A stretch of 64,000 nt of DNA from Antedon bifida (taxonomy: Eukaryota > Echinodermata > Crinoidea > Comatulida > Antedonidae). A program made the translations under genes and the position numbers. Below the pieces are notes generated by a model. The model was not told where the DNA came from and searched no databases. It worked only from the letters and a program-made list of their open reading frames with translations. The first letter of the stretch is position 1. The number at the start of each line of letters is the position of its first letter. Location of the stretch: assembly GCA_963402885.1 (NCBI GenBank), contig OY727101.1:20560417-20624416 (forward strand), read 5' to 3'. Below are positions 40,821 through 53,055 of the stretch, one piece after another.

Positions 40821-40900
40821 AAGGGGGGACGGGTGGGATAAAGGGAGGACGGGTGGGATAAAGGGAGGACGGGTGGGATAAAGGGAGGACGGGTGGGATA
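40821..40900 (+). repeat. G-rich 20-bp minisatellite (four copies), G-quadruplex potential
   Basis: The unit 'aagggaggacgggtgggata' is present four times with one base change in the first copy. Each unit has three G-runs of three on the plus strand, so the array meets the usual G-quadruplex pattern. It lies in the probable 3' UTR. Further G-rich sequence precedes it (40780-40820). Confidence 0.85.
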
Positions 40901-41164
40901 AAGGTTGAATGTTTAAATAATATGTAAATACGTTAGTTTGTAAACTGTTTAACGACTAGATCGCGTGTCTTCAAATTGCGTTTGATGTCATCACTGTATT
41001 ATATTTTAAAGAGTGAAACTCGAGTGTGTATACTTCAGTGACATTTAGTTCAATTAGCTAAACTTTCATTTTGTAAACAATATTACTGTCCTATTGTTAA
41101 GAATGTATTCATAATATGACACCAAATCTCCGAATCCGTCAATATTGTTCGTCTTCTTGCAGAG

Positions 41165-41210
41165 AATAAAACGCTTTGAATTCAATGTATTGTACTGATA
41201 TTCAAATAAA
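41165..41210 (+). promoter_or_regulatory. Paired poly(A) signals
   Basis: Two AATAAA hexamers (41165-41170, 41205-41210) lie 40 bp apart, 2.6 kb after the WD40 stop codon, with T-rich sequence downstream. They are candidates for the main cleavage site of the MAPKBP1-like transcript. Confidence 0.4.
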
Positions 41211-41489
41211 ACACGTCTTCCAAAAATGATTTCGTTATCTTGTCTTTATTGGTCGTCTAATTAACAAATTATCTAATCGTTTTATGTCACACTTTTTTGT
41301 TCACATCACTCCTTTTTCAACAGGCATGTTGATGTTTACTGCACTAGTTATATCGTTAAAATATTTTGTTTTTTTAAATGTATTTTATTTGCTTTTACTA
41401 TAAAAAGTGTTTTACTTATTCGTTATTTCAAACGTTCTTTCGTTCATGCACTGAAAAAAGTATTCATCTCTCACCATCCATTTGTTTTA

Positions 41490-41545
41490 TTAAATTCATT
41501 TATTCATTTATTCATTTATTTATTTATTCATTCATCATTTCATTT
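41490..41545. repeat. ATTC/ATTT tetranucleotide tract
   Basis: Repeated 'attcattt' and 'atttattc' units form a short simple-sequence tract. Confidence 0.7.
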
Positions 41546-41747
41546 ATTTATATCTTGAACACTATATAAATACATATAAAAAGTAAATCGAATAGAATTA
41601 GGGTTTCCTTACAAAAACAAAAGAAACAAAACACGAAACATTAAATACATTTCAAATTTATGATAAATAATATGTATCACAAAATTATATATATGAAAAA
41701 ATGTAATACACATTTGTACGTACCTATTCAGTTAATTACGCATTGCT

Positions 41748-42040
41748 CCATTCAGTGACTTATTAAATATTCAGTCCATTCAGTGACTTATTCAATATTC
41801 AGTCCATTCAGTGACTTATTCAATATTCAGTCCATTCAGTGACTTATTCACTGTTCAGTCCATTCAGTGACTTATTCAATATTCAGTCCATTCAGTGACT
41901 TATTCAATATTCAGTCCATTCAGTGACTTATTCAATATTCAGTCCATTCAGTGACTTATTCAATATTCAGTCCATTCAGTGACTTATTCAATATTCAGTC
42001 CATTCAGTGACTTATTCAATAACCAGTCCATTTAGTGACT
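41748..42040. repeat. 28-bp minisatellite, ten full copies and one partial
   Basis: The unit reads 'ccattcagtgacttattcaa' followed by 'tattcagt'. Copies start every 28 bp from 41748 to 42000, with a diverged partial copy at 42028. Most copies are identical; copy 1 has 'taaatattca' and copy 4 has 'cactgttca'. The array is probably recent. There is no gene on either side within 1.5 kb. Confidence 0.9.
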
Positions 42041-43375
42041 ATGTTATGTAGGCCTATATGAATATTATTAAATTAACCAATTGTAAATGGATCTGTATTA
42101 ATTAATCTCGTCACGCAATAAAGCAACGTGTAATGTAAATCTTAGTCACGACAGAGGTCAGTATGTTTGGTATGTTATCTTTTTAAGGGTCTTCTTCTTG
42201 TAGGATTTCTTTCTACACAAACAAACTCAGACCTGAATGGCACTTCTGTTATTAATATGAACGTTTGTGAACAATTAAATACAAAGCAAATTAGCAAAGT
42301 TTCAATGAGACTTAACCAACTTCATGTCCTTTCGCGTTTTTTGTCCATCGCGCGCGCGCATGGTAGGATATCCTTATTATTTTACTTTTATTCAAGCGGT
42401 TTGAGTGCATTAATTATGAAAAAAAATTTAATTAAAAATATATTTAAAATTTAAACTTTGTCGTCTCAGAAGGAATTTATTCCAATGAGAGTTACAATGA
42501 GACTTAACAAACATTTTTTCTTTATTTTGCATTTTTATTTCGTAAATTTACATATTCGTTCACCAGAACCACGCACAAAATGAGAACATAATAATTTAAA
42601 AGCGCTCACATACACTTCTCGTGTTTACTTTATTTCTCAACTTGCGTCACAAGTTAACACTATCTTTCCCTCTAATGCGTGTTGGTATGCGATGACCATA
42701 TTTGGCATCGTCTTTTTTTTGTATTAGAAACGCTCTGTCTGGAGTTTGACAAATTAATTACAATGGTTCAATCCTTGTATACAGCGTCGGATACAATGTT
42801 TTGTAATTATTACTTGACGTTTATTGTGAATTATATTAAGTTATTTAGAACAAAACAGTAGGCCTACCTCGGAAATAGTTTATATACATTACAAGGGCCA
42901 AATGCCTATATTTATTAAAATAAAATCGCAGGCCTAGACCTACAGTAGGCCTACTATTCGGCCTATGTTTAAATTTCAATCCAATTTTGAATGACTTTAG
43001 GCCTACAAACATGCACAACATAATTAAGCCGAATTTCTCAGATACCCTGAACAAAACGTGAATCACGTGCCTCCCAAATTCGGGCCGGCTTTTTGGGGGG
43101 TTTTTGCCAACTAGGTCGCTTCCCTATACAATATATATAATCTCAAACCTTTATCTATCTCTATCCAGAGGAATTATTTCCATGCTCTATACTTTTCATT
43201 TTCGAAATTAGCCTATCTACACTTTGCTTACCATGTTTACGTTCACGTTTAAGGTCTATTAGCTTAGATCTTAAACGTCATGCCAACGCAATTATAATTA
43301 ATATATAAATAATAAACATGATACGATTATAATTAGGCCTAATACAATGCACAACAGCAGCGCACAGTGCAGTAA
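42041..43375. other. Intergenic stretch without a recognised gene
   Basis: AT-rich sequence with GGCCTA words near 42860-43000. Open frames at 42167-42454 and elsewhere have no recognisable domain, codon pattern or splice context. A short CG run 'gcgcgcgcgc' sits at about 42350. Confidence 0.5.
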
Positions 43376-43738
43376 ATCTTCTTCTTCTTCTTCAATTTTA
43401 AGGAGCAAACTTCATAGTTGAAGGCTACTGCTCCATTAAGGGTCCCATTGTGACATCGGCAGCCAACTACGGCGCCAATTCGTCTGTCCACGACAGTGTG
43501 TGTGTATGAATGAACTAGTACACCGGGGTAACCCCCTACTCGTCTCGAAAGATGTACTAGGTTCTTTAAAGTGCACATGAGCCAGATGTACACTGGACCT
43601 ACGGTTTATAGTCCTGATCCGAGAAGACTTGTTCTACCACCAGAACCATGGAGCGAGTGAGCCTCGAACCCTTGCCAATGTTATGGCTCTATGGATTTCG
43701 GTTCCACTGTCTTAACCGCTCGGCCACACTCACTCACT
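43376..43738 (-). mobile_element. tRNA-Ser-derived SINE (minus orientation)
   Basis: Read on the minus strand, the element starts with a tRNA-like head: A box TGGCCGAGCGG (43716-43726), then 'GTTAAGACAGTGGAACCGAA' with an anticodon-loop-like ACCGAAA (CGA, serine) and a long variable region, then a B box in 'GGTTCGAGGC' (43661-43670). A body of about 260 bp follows, including 'GTGCACTTTAAAGAACC', and it ends in an (AAG)n tail at about 43377-43393. This is the standard anatomy of a tRNA-derived SINE mobilised by a LINE. The head is too degenerate for a functional tRNA. Confidence 0.85.
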
Positions 43739-44871
43739 AATCTATTAGTATTAGTATGTTCTTGGCGTACGTTGTACTAGGTCTTTGCGTCATTTTTTTT
43801 GGAAAACAAGCTACAGCGAACTGGTATCGAATTGTAGAGTATCTCGTTTCGTTATAACAGTGCTATGATGATCGTCTTACTAATTAGCGATCATATTCAG
43901 AAGGTCATTTATTAGATCATAAATGTTTGACCTGACGATGCCACCAATTTGGTAGGGCAATACCATGTTACCACCGACACAATTAAATTATTAACAACTC
44001 GTTATCAAAATAAAGGTAATCTATTTTGGAATTAAGAAGGAGCTGAATCGTAATTAATTATCTTGTGATTATTATCAATATCATCTTCATCGTAATAAAT
44101 TTCTTAAATAAATAATTTTAAAGAACAATACAAACAACAACGAATACAAAGCTAATTTAGCGGTTTTTTATTATTAAACTAAATTGTAAAATTGGTACAT
44201 TGCGGAAGTTGATTGTAGCGTAGACCTAAAGGACGATTATGTACAATCGAAGGCGTATTTACATCATTGTACATGGAATCAAATACTGTAAAGTGTAAAG
44301 AGTCGAAGGGACACTGAGAGTTCCACGGTAAGTGTCTGTACTCACCAGTTATAGATATTCCACTTAAGTCAATACATATTTAAAGATTTCTCTTAAGTGG
44401 TATTCACTAAAGATAGGAGAATAAATGTTTCCTAGCCTCAGTGGGAACGCAGGTTTAGGTGGATGGGTAACATCTATCGATACGCGGGCTATCACTAATC
44501 TAATCATCATCTTTTATTCATGCCATGGCGCAAACATTGTTAGCAAAAGATTGGTATGAAGAAACAAGTTACAATTATATTGTTGGAAATAATACTGGCC
44601 ACACACTTACACTCAGTAACTTTTAACCGAAAGAAAAACGATTTTTATATTCGCTGCAGATTTTATAATCTTTTTTGGTTGCGTTAAAGTTTAATTTACA
44701 ATTGTTTACAAAATTAATAATAACAAATTACGATCACACTTATTGACAGTTACGTATGTACAGTATGTAAACTACTTTCCCTCCAGATTGTTTGTTCCTG
44801 TTTGAGAAAGTAGACACGTTTACGTTGAGTGAATAGCCTCGTCAAAAAGAATCTCCTTTTTCGAACATCAT
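43739..44871. other. Intergenic stretch downstream of gene C
   Basis: This holds the probable 3' UTR of gene C, transcribed from the right. A minus-strand AATAAA (tttatt on plus) is present near 44513. Nothing else was recognised. Confidence 0.4.
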
Positions 44872-47800
44872 TTACAAAGCCAAGACGTAGTTCAATTTGA
44901 ACGCATGTGGTTTGTGCGAGTCGTGGTCTCTGTTCATCTCTAGAACCAAACGGACCTCTCCGTCGTGTGAATTGAATTCAAAATTGTTCTGTCCCTGTCT
45001 CACAGGACTGTCTTTCATACGGTGTCTGTTAGTGTTCTCCTTCATTGGTTGTTTACCGTCCACTATCATCTCTTTACGATATCCTTTCAGTTGGTATATC
45101 TTAATTCCCATGTGTTGCGGATCAATGAAACATCTGTAATTAAAGATGTATTTATTAATTTTATTTAAACGTTTCTCTTTACGCAAACAAATGTGTTGCT
45201 GGATGTGAACGTGTACACAAATAATCCTGGCCTAATTTAGCCTAAAATCGATATCTTTAAAAAATTAATAATTACGATTATTTCTTTTATGATATGTACA
45301 GTAGGAAGTTTAAAAGATGTAAATGCTAGATATAATATCATCCAGAGGCTGTAGACAATGATGGTACACAACCTTTGGCACATAATAGAATACATCTAAT
45401 AAATTAAAAATATTGTTTTGAACTTGGAATTTCAATTATAGAAAAATTATTAGGTACAACCCAATTATCTGAAATTAATGACACATTTGATCGTGTAATA
45501 TGATTTTACTATGTAGGAATTTGTTAATTCCTCTATGATTTAATAGTCTGCGCGAACCACCATGGAACGCTAATATTATATATTATATAACACCTAAATA
45601 AATTCCTGTCATTTGATTGGACGATTGTGGGTCACATGGCGTGCAATAGTACGCACTATTAAACGATCGTTTAATAGTACTTTTTTAAACATTTTGTGTA
45701 CGAAAAAAAAAAACGTTTCGCGGATGAAAAAAAATTTAGAATACAAAAATTACATTGAAATACAACAGCGCCACCTGTCGTCCTGCCTCTGTTTGTAAAC
45801 ACCACCGCGAGATATGCAAAAGCAGCAGATTTTTGTGTACGATTTGGAGATATATATGTACTAATTTCATTCAAAAAGGCATTTAAATTAGCTTTAGATC
45901 GTTTTTAGGATTTTGATTACTTAATGGGGACATCCCTACAAGACGTGGAATCGTTGGAAAAACCATAATTAGTCAAGATAAGTTCCAATTGTCTGTCGAA
46001 GTTTTGCCTTTCAGCCAATCTAGTACTACTACACTAGCTAGCCTAGCTAGGCCTGTTAGTATTAGGCTAGGCCTAGCCTAGGCGTTTTGGCCTTGCTAAG
46101 CATAGGATTATTTGGTTGTTTGTTGACATAATTAACACTAAAGTAGGTGTGTTTATAAAATCCATATAAATATAACATTAACATTTAATATTATAATATT
46201 ACTGTTTTAATCAATCTGAATGAAATGTAGGCCTCTTGGCTAGGGCTACCTTATATTTGATTCAAATGACAGGAATCTATTTAGATGTTATATAAAACAA
46301 ATAAGGAATGTTTAATATTCGTGTAATGGTACAAATAATGGCATTTGGTGAATGATGAAAGGTTACATCAACTCGGCGTTGCCTCGTTGATATAACCTTT
46401 CATCATTCACCTCATGCCATTATTTGTACCATTACACTCATAAACATTCATTATTTGTATAATACCGTCTATTGAACGCCATGTGACCCACAATCGTCCA
46501 ATCAAATGACAGCAATCTATTTAGGAGTTATATAATCATGTTATACCACATATTTCACAACAATATCATAACTATTGGTTGAAATGAATGTTGGCCTTTT
46601 GACTTACTTGAAATCATCACCAGTTTTCCCATATTTGAATCTGACCTCGATTGACCCTCTTGGATTAGTCCAAAGTATGTATCCCCTATCAGCACTTAGT
46701 TCCACGTGATCACATGGGTTAAATCCACTGTGAAAACAATGATTAAATAGTTGAATGAAAACTGTAAAATGATGTGCTGAACACAAATGTCTTTTGTATT
46801 GTGATGTTTCTATTTGGCGCCTATGATTAGATTCCACAGAAATTAATGATTTCACAAACATCCGTCATTTGCAATATATACCTAATCTAAATGGATCCAA
46901 AATATTATAAACATCTCATTTAGTTCTTTTCGAACAATATAGCTTCTCTACTATCGTAAATTTATTAGTATGCCATATTATTCAATAATTATCTTTGCAT
47001 TAAAAAATAAAAATTTGAATACAGAATAAGACTCGTCTCAGAGGAATATATGTCAATGAGAGTTACAATTAGACTTAACAAGCAATTTTTTCTTTATTTT
47101 CATTTATTATTATACTATATATATATTATTACATTAAAAAAAGATACAATATTTAGAATCAGTGTTCTATACTTATTGATATTAAATAAAATTATATCAA
47201 AATTTATATTTAACGTCTAAGCAGGCAATATCTGTATGATATTTATTATGGATACACGTTTCTATGGCTAAAATGAACCATTTTAAGACAAGTCGTAACT
47301 ATTATTAAATATATTACTTGTAAGATAGTGGCCTAGAAATGTCAATGGTTACTAGCGGTCAATATACATGTATACTTAGAACGAATGATAATGTCAAAGC
47401 ACATTCTTCTGATGAGCTCAAAGTACTTTTACTAACATGATCATAGCGGCTGCTTGTAATTTAATTAGTTTTGTTAACTTTGAAATTGTAAGTAAGAGCC
47501 AAATTAAGCCAATTTTAAATTACAAGTCTAAAAAAATATATAATAATAGTAAACATTAAACACGTCTCATAGAAAATAAGGGACACAATGTTACAAACTC
47601 TTAGTGATCGGTTAATTTCTAATTGAAAGAAAAAAAACATGTTATAGAAACAAACTATATAAGCCTAATAATGTAATAATGTGTTCGTTAACCTCGAAAT
47701 AGTAGGCCATAACTACGAGCTAGATTAGGCCCACTGGTAATTTACAATAATACACTACCAACGATTAGTAATAGAAAATAATTGTGACTGCCAAACACTC

Positions 47801-50800
47801 AAAAAAGTGTTTTTCTTTTTCAAAATCCATGTAAAGGTTTTTTTAATCACGTTAATGTATATATATATATATAATAACCCCAGTTTAAAACAATTTCAAT
47901 AAACATTTATATACTGTAGCTACTGCATTTTTTATCACTCAACATTTATGATTTGGACTAAAACAATTGTAATTTTTGATACATCGATTCTGTACAAATG
48001 CTATATGGCTTGTAGACTTGACCTTTTCTCTAGATACTCAAATAGCATAATTCAAATATTACAAATACTACAGACCTTTTATGAACCTGAGCAAATGGTT
48101 AGGCCTACTTAAGAACAGTTTGACTGTTAACTATTTGACAGTGTGGAGTGGTATATAAGAATGGATTTTGGTGAACTCACTTCAATCTTCCAACTGGCAA
48201 GAAGTCGTTGCACTCACCCACTCCCATTGCTACTCAAGCACTATTTCTCTCTACGCATCTAGAACTGCTCTATATAACACCAATTTCTTTTTTCCTACCT
48301 TTCTTGAGCCAAAAATCTACTAGATGATTTCATTAGTCGAATGGCAGGGTCATCGCCTGCCCGTAAAGTCAATACGGTATCTTTATCCCAAGAAGAATCC
48401 AGGCATCGCAAGTCGATAAAAAACTTTGGGACATTTGGTGGAATAAACAGCCGACTCATACCTCTTCCAACTCTTAACACAATGTTGATGCAAGCTTAAA
48501 CCAGTAGGCCTAAACTTTAGTAAATATGCTAAATGTCTTTTCCAATAGATAGGCCTATGTCATCCAAGTTTAAGAATATTTCGTATTCAAATTTAGGTTC
48601 GGTGTAGTTGTGATGTAATGGAGCAGCTGTTAAAAACATAAAAGACGCTGCCAAACGACCAATGTTATTATGGACAAAATAATTCAGAGGGAGGGACAGC
48701 AGTAAACGGAACTGCAATAACGACATTGCTTGTAATATTAATTGTAATAGAGTTGTAATTTTATTACTAATAAACCGATTACGCAGGCTCGATGGATCTT
48801 CCATAATAATATGTGGATTTAATGTTATTTCATGTGTTTATGTTGTTATTTAATTTGTTTTGAAATAACCATTCAAGTAGCTTTGTGTCATAGGTCAATT
48901 GGTCATACTGTACTTACAGTAGTATTAATATTAATTAGGCTTGCAATACGCCAGAGTAAGGAAAAGATCGGACCAATTAAAATAGTAGTTCATATCCGTA
49001 GTATTTTAATCAAATTTAAGAAATTATAACGAATTGTCAATACCGTAGGTTAACATTATAATTACCTAAACATAAGCTAGGTCTATAGTTATCCTATACA
49101 GCAGTTAGCCAAGTTATGGCCCAATGCTTTTAAAAATTATTTAACTGAATTAATTATTATGATTTGGTAAGGACATTCTTTTCAAAAGTACTACTCCCAC
49201 TGAACCATTTCTACCAATGGGCAAACTTGTTTTATAGTTTTCAGATTGACTAATCATATCTCTTGTCTCATTAACCTTCAATTAATCACTTTCTTTCAAG
49301 TTTTCTTATGGCGCGCTATTGAGGGGGCTCTTCATAAAGATAAATAGCAGCTGCAACCAAGTCGGTCGTTGAAAAAAATTATTTAGGTACCAGGTTAGAA
49401 CTTGTCTGCTATACCATTTTAGAAAGAAGGGCATGCAAATCACTTATGATCGAGATCTGAGAAAAATGGATGAAAAGACCGCACAATGCACAACCTCCCA
49501 CCTCATAGTATTATAAAACATCTAAATATAATGTGGACCACATAGCGTTCATTATTTGTATACTAAACGATCGTTAGTAGGGCCTACTTTTTTCTCATTC
49601 AAATCTTCTCGCGTACGGAAAAAAAAAAGTCTTAGTCTCTACTACTAGGCCTACTAGTATTAGGCAATAATTAAATCTAACTTCGGCTTCTGCATGAGAA
49701 AACACAAGAAATTAGCGCCCTCAATGGCCTTCACTCTTTTATTAATCATACATTTTCATTATTCAAACACTAACTGTAATGGTCTTCTCGGATAAAGAGC
49801 ATAAAACCCGGTGATCATAACTGAGCCCTCTGAGAGAACAGTCTTTGACTGAAGAAAAGGTCACCCAGTATAAAGAAATACAAAAAGGGATTCCCTAATA
49901 TGGTATTATAATTTCGACTTTACAAACGTTTAATCAATTATGTGTCTGAATGTTTCTTCGGCTAAAATGTATTATCATTTAATTGTGTTTGTATACTGTA
50001 GGCCTACCCACGACTCCCAATACGAACTTTATGGAGGAAAACAAAACGTTTCAAACATAATATCGGGTTTTAAATGTATAAAACATGAACGCATTCAAAT
50101 TGAAATATTTTATTTTTAACGTTGGTCATACACATTGACAGGTAATAGGACTAAACATATGCTAAGTTGCAAAATCAAACATACATCGTCTCCCGTTATC
50201 GCATAATTGATTGGCCGAGCCCTCTTTAAGCTGTGTCAAATTGAATCAATTTAATATCATTATATAGAATGACGAATGGGACGTGTATTATTCATTATGA
50301 CACGTTCACTACCAATAACAGGTGCTAATTATAAAAGTTATCGTCGAAGTGAGCGATTTATCGCCACACTACAGAGGAACTGTATGCATCCATGATGCTA
50401 GGCCTACATCAACCAACATCCGAATAGCTCACAGAATCACATTCAATTTAATAGTAATTTAACTATTTTCTTCATTAAATTAACACTGAACAAATTATAC
50501 ACCGCAGCCGTGTAGTGCATGATTGTTAATTAATCACGCTGATAGATGTACCGTAATACGCATAAACTTGGTTCTCACAATACTCAAAGCAAGGACGTAA
50601 ACGCAATCACGACGCCGTAAATCGTCATCACGTCGTCATTGGTCAAATTACGTGTGTCGCGCTTACGTTCTTGTATTACGTTCTAGTGGGAACAAAGCTG
50701 AAGTATTACAATATCATAATGTAGGTCTATGTACTTTGATTAGCTTTTAAGAAACATTCCATCTAATAATAAATGTGAGTAGGCCTATGTTTGTGAACGC

Positions 50801-51878
50801 ATGGTGAGGCTTGATATTACGTTACACAACTCACAGTGGTTGTTCACAAGCTGTCAACATCTTACATACCTCAGCTACATCGGCCAAAATATTTATTAAA
50901 ATCACCAAGATGCGTCATTCATTCCTAATGTCAAAATATTGTTATGTGTAAATTAAGCCCCTGTTCATTTTTTTTTCATTTTTCATTATTTCATTTTTTA
51001 TGATACGATACCGGGTACTGCATTCTAATCATCAGAACATATATTTATAGGCATAAAATAAAAGAGCGTACGAAGGCCTATAAATCAATTTGAAGCGTTG
51101 CCGACGATCGCCAACTCGAATAATTAAAGCTGCTAAATTCATTCAATTCATTTTACTAGTAGTTGTATTAATTTGGTTGAATCGCCTCGAAATGTGTAAT
51201 GTTATTAATTAGCCTAAATAGGCCTACAAATAAATAAAAATAATAGTGACATTAAAAACATACGATAAAATAAAATAATATATCCCACGTGTGGATATTA
51301 TGTAGCACACGTATTTATAATTGGCCTAAACATTAACATTCAATTATTGTGATTTGTGCAATCGAATTTCGATAGTTTTATCGTATTCATTTGGAAGCAT
51401 TCAGACGATATATTTATCAAGATAAGATATAGCTTCATGCATAAGCTTATTATCAGCCTGGGTATGAAGGGGATTGTTTTAATTACCAATGTATACATCA
51501 TACTGTGTGTACTATGTTAGCATACATTAAATGGAACGTTGCCAATGTAAATGATAATGTAATATAATAATGAATAGAACACCGTGCTAATCAGCTAAAC
51601 GGATTCCTTCTATTAATACGACGGTAACAAATAATTAGAAAAGTAATAGAAAAATACGACGAGTTCCAGGATTTCATAACATTTGTATAATAAAACACTT
51701 ATGGAAAACCTCTTATTTTGGTACTAGCTTTGTGGTACTGGCTCTAATTAAGTAAATAGACAAATGAGCGAGGATGAATAAATATTTTAGCCCGTGATGA
51801 TGGTAAATAAAAAAAAAACAACTCTTACCTGACGCTAAGCCTTCCTCTTCCCTCATCCGATAAAATTTTTATACTCAT
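44872..51878 (-). CDS. Gene C: small protein with a meteorin/CUB-like C-terminal domain (tentative)
   Basis: Four exons splice in phase on the minus strand: 51829-51878 (ATG, donor AG|GTAAGA), 48299-48472, 46608-46727 and 44872-45133 (TAA). The model gives 201 residues. The last two exons are the firmest. They encode 'VELSADRGYILWTNPRGS', 'IEVRF', 'CFIDPQHMGIKIYQLKGY' and a final 'AFKLNYVLAL'. The pattern (W-x-x-P-x-G-x-I-x-V, then C-x-I, G-x-x-I-Y, and a hydrophobic end) resembles the CUB-like domain of meteorins, which in this protein would end without the C-terminal NTR domain. Exon 2 encodes 'MSRLFIPPNVPKFFIDLRC' and may use acceptors at 48473 or 48464. No signal peptide is visible, which conflicts with a secreted meteorin, so the first exon is uncertain and a different 5' end may exist. 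Function unknown. Confidence 0.6.
45582..46536. mobile_element. Nested foldback element with 61-bp terminal inverted repeats
   Basis: 45582-45642 ('attatataacacctaaataa', then 'gattggacgattgtgggtca') is inverted at 46476-46536 with few mismatches. Inside it, 46321-46372 and 46386-46437 form a 52-bp hairpin with three mismatches and a 13-bp loop, and weaker pairing extends to about 46297 and 46465. A third, direct fragment ('caaatgacaggaatctattt') lies at about 46264. There is no transposase ORF. The element spans gene C exon 4's upstream intron. Confidence 0.7.
45653..45680. repeat. 28-bp near-perfect palindrome
   Basis: 'actattaaacgatcgtttaa' with flanks forms a palindrome centred on GATC; 13 of 14 pairs match. 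A fragment 'ctaaacgatcgttag' recurs at 49563-49577, so it is probably part of a dispersed element. Confidence 0.75.
48500..51828. other. First intron of gene C (or intergenic), no other gene recognised
   Basis: A 276-bp open frame on the minus strand (48529-48804) begins with hydrophobic stretches but has no usable donor, so it was not joined. At 50576-50690 there is a CpG-bearing patch ('cgtcatcacgtcgtcattgg', 'acgtgtgtcgcgcttacg') with an inverted CCAAT box and CRE-like words; it could be a promoter if the first exon chosen for gene C is wrong. Confidence 0.35.
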
Positions 51879-52184
51879 TTTTGTTTATAATAAACCGTTT
51901 AAATCCACGTATATAATGGAAAGTTGCTTCTCATAGAAACCGATGTCTATGATGTAGTAAATCCAAATGTTGAATTAAATATGCTCACAATAATTCATAC
52001 AGATGATTCACAGGCGGCGCATGTTTTACACTACAATCATCGATTAACGATTGGCAACAAGTCATACATCAAAATCCGAATACCTCAAATGCCTACGTCA
52101 CTTCGATATTGTCTTCACGTATTGTGGTCGTCATCGTTATCCGTCCAAACTAAAATTGACCAATTAACATCAGTAGCATCGTAG

Positions 52185-52928
52185 TTTTTCGTCATATTCT
52201 GCCCGCAGTGTCTCCCGAACGAACAGCTAAGCAATCGGATGAACAATAATGTCGTGATCGGATCACTCATACGAATTAATTAGGTTTGGCTAAATATAGT
52301 CATGGGCCATACCATAATAGAAACCCCCCGGGGAGACTTCCAGAAATTCCTAAACAATGTTAATAACTTTTGCAAAGAGAGAAGCACTTTTGATCGATAA
52401 TTCGAACAGTCAAATTACTTGCGTTGCGTATATAGGTAGTGCGTTGTTGCGTATATAGGTAGTGCGTTGCGTCAGATAGCTTTCTCATGCTGGTCTATAG
52501 GTAGTGCGTTTATACAATTCGTAAAATTGCAGACACTTTTTATGTATTGTAAGCCTCCAAATAACAACAGCCAGTACTGCAATACTTTACTGTATATTGA
52601 TCAACAACATTTGCACGTTGGAGAAGATAATTGCACAAAGCAGTATGCTATACAGAGGCATAGGCCTACATAGCAACTGTAATTCCGTGATTTTTCCAAC
52701 TGATTCCATCAACACAGCCTAAAATGATGGTAAATTATATAAAAGTTACCCAAGTGAGGTTTTTGTATGTACTTTACAATACACGACACTAGCACGCATG
52801 GTGCGGAATAAATTCATAATTCATTTATTAATTAACTCGTATTTGGTAAATTTCCAGATTGTGTACTGAAGAGAGGACTACGAAGAATAATACGAAGTAA
52901 AGTGAGTGTGAAAAAACTTTCCATTATT
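52185..52928. other. Intergenic stretch between calpain A and gene C
   Basis: A short tandem repeat, 'gcgttgcgtatataggtagt', occurs two to three times at 52420-52510. Otherwise AT-rich. No gene signal was seen on either strand. Confidence 0.45.
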
Positions 52929-52934
52929 TTTATT
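52929..52934 (-). promoter_or_regulatory. Poly(A) signal of calpain A
   Basis: AATAAA on the minus strand, 122 bp past the calpain A stop codon. A second candidate lies near 52823. Confidence 0.45.
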
Positions 52935-53000
52935 TCCAATTACGATATTACAATTACAATATATAGTTGCCTAAATTATTATATGCGTTGTTCTGCTACT

Positions 53001-53048
53001 ATTTTAATCACGACCGATGACGTAATTTTAATCACGGCCGATGACGTA
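53001..53048. repeat. Two tandem 24-bp units with CRE-like cores
   Basis: 'attttaatcacgaccgatga' plus 'cgta' is repeated with one base change. Each unit carries TGACGTAA, a CRE-like half-site pair. It begins 8 bp past the calpain A stop codon, in its 3' UTR. Confidence 0.7.
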
Positions 53049-53055
53049 ATTTGTC

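Larger units (their letters stand above)
38567..41230 (+). other. Probable 3' UTR of the MAPKBP1-like gene
   Basis: No coding exon follows the TAA at 38564-38566. Candidate poly(A) signals AATAAA occur at 39842-39847, 41165-41170 and 41205-41210; the last two are followed by a T/GT-rich stretch. The region holds a tRNA-like fragment, an (ATA)n tract near 38700, a 20-bp-arm hairpin and a G-rich minisatellite, listed separately. The extent of the UTR is inferred. Confidence 0.45.

Noticed and set aside
48529..48804. Hydrophobic minus-strand ORF as a signal-peptide exon of gene C
   Set aside because: No donor resembling GTRAGT in a suitable position; it ends in a stop before the next exon.
51924..52184. 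86-codon plus-strand ORF
   Set aside because: It begins at a non-ATG codon, has no recognisable domain and no supporting splice sites.
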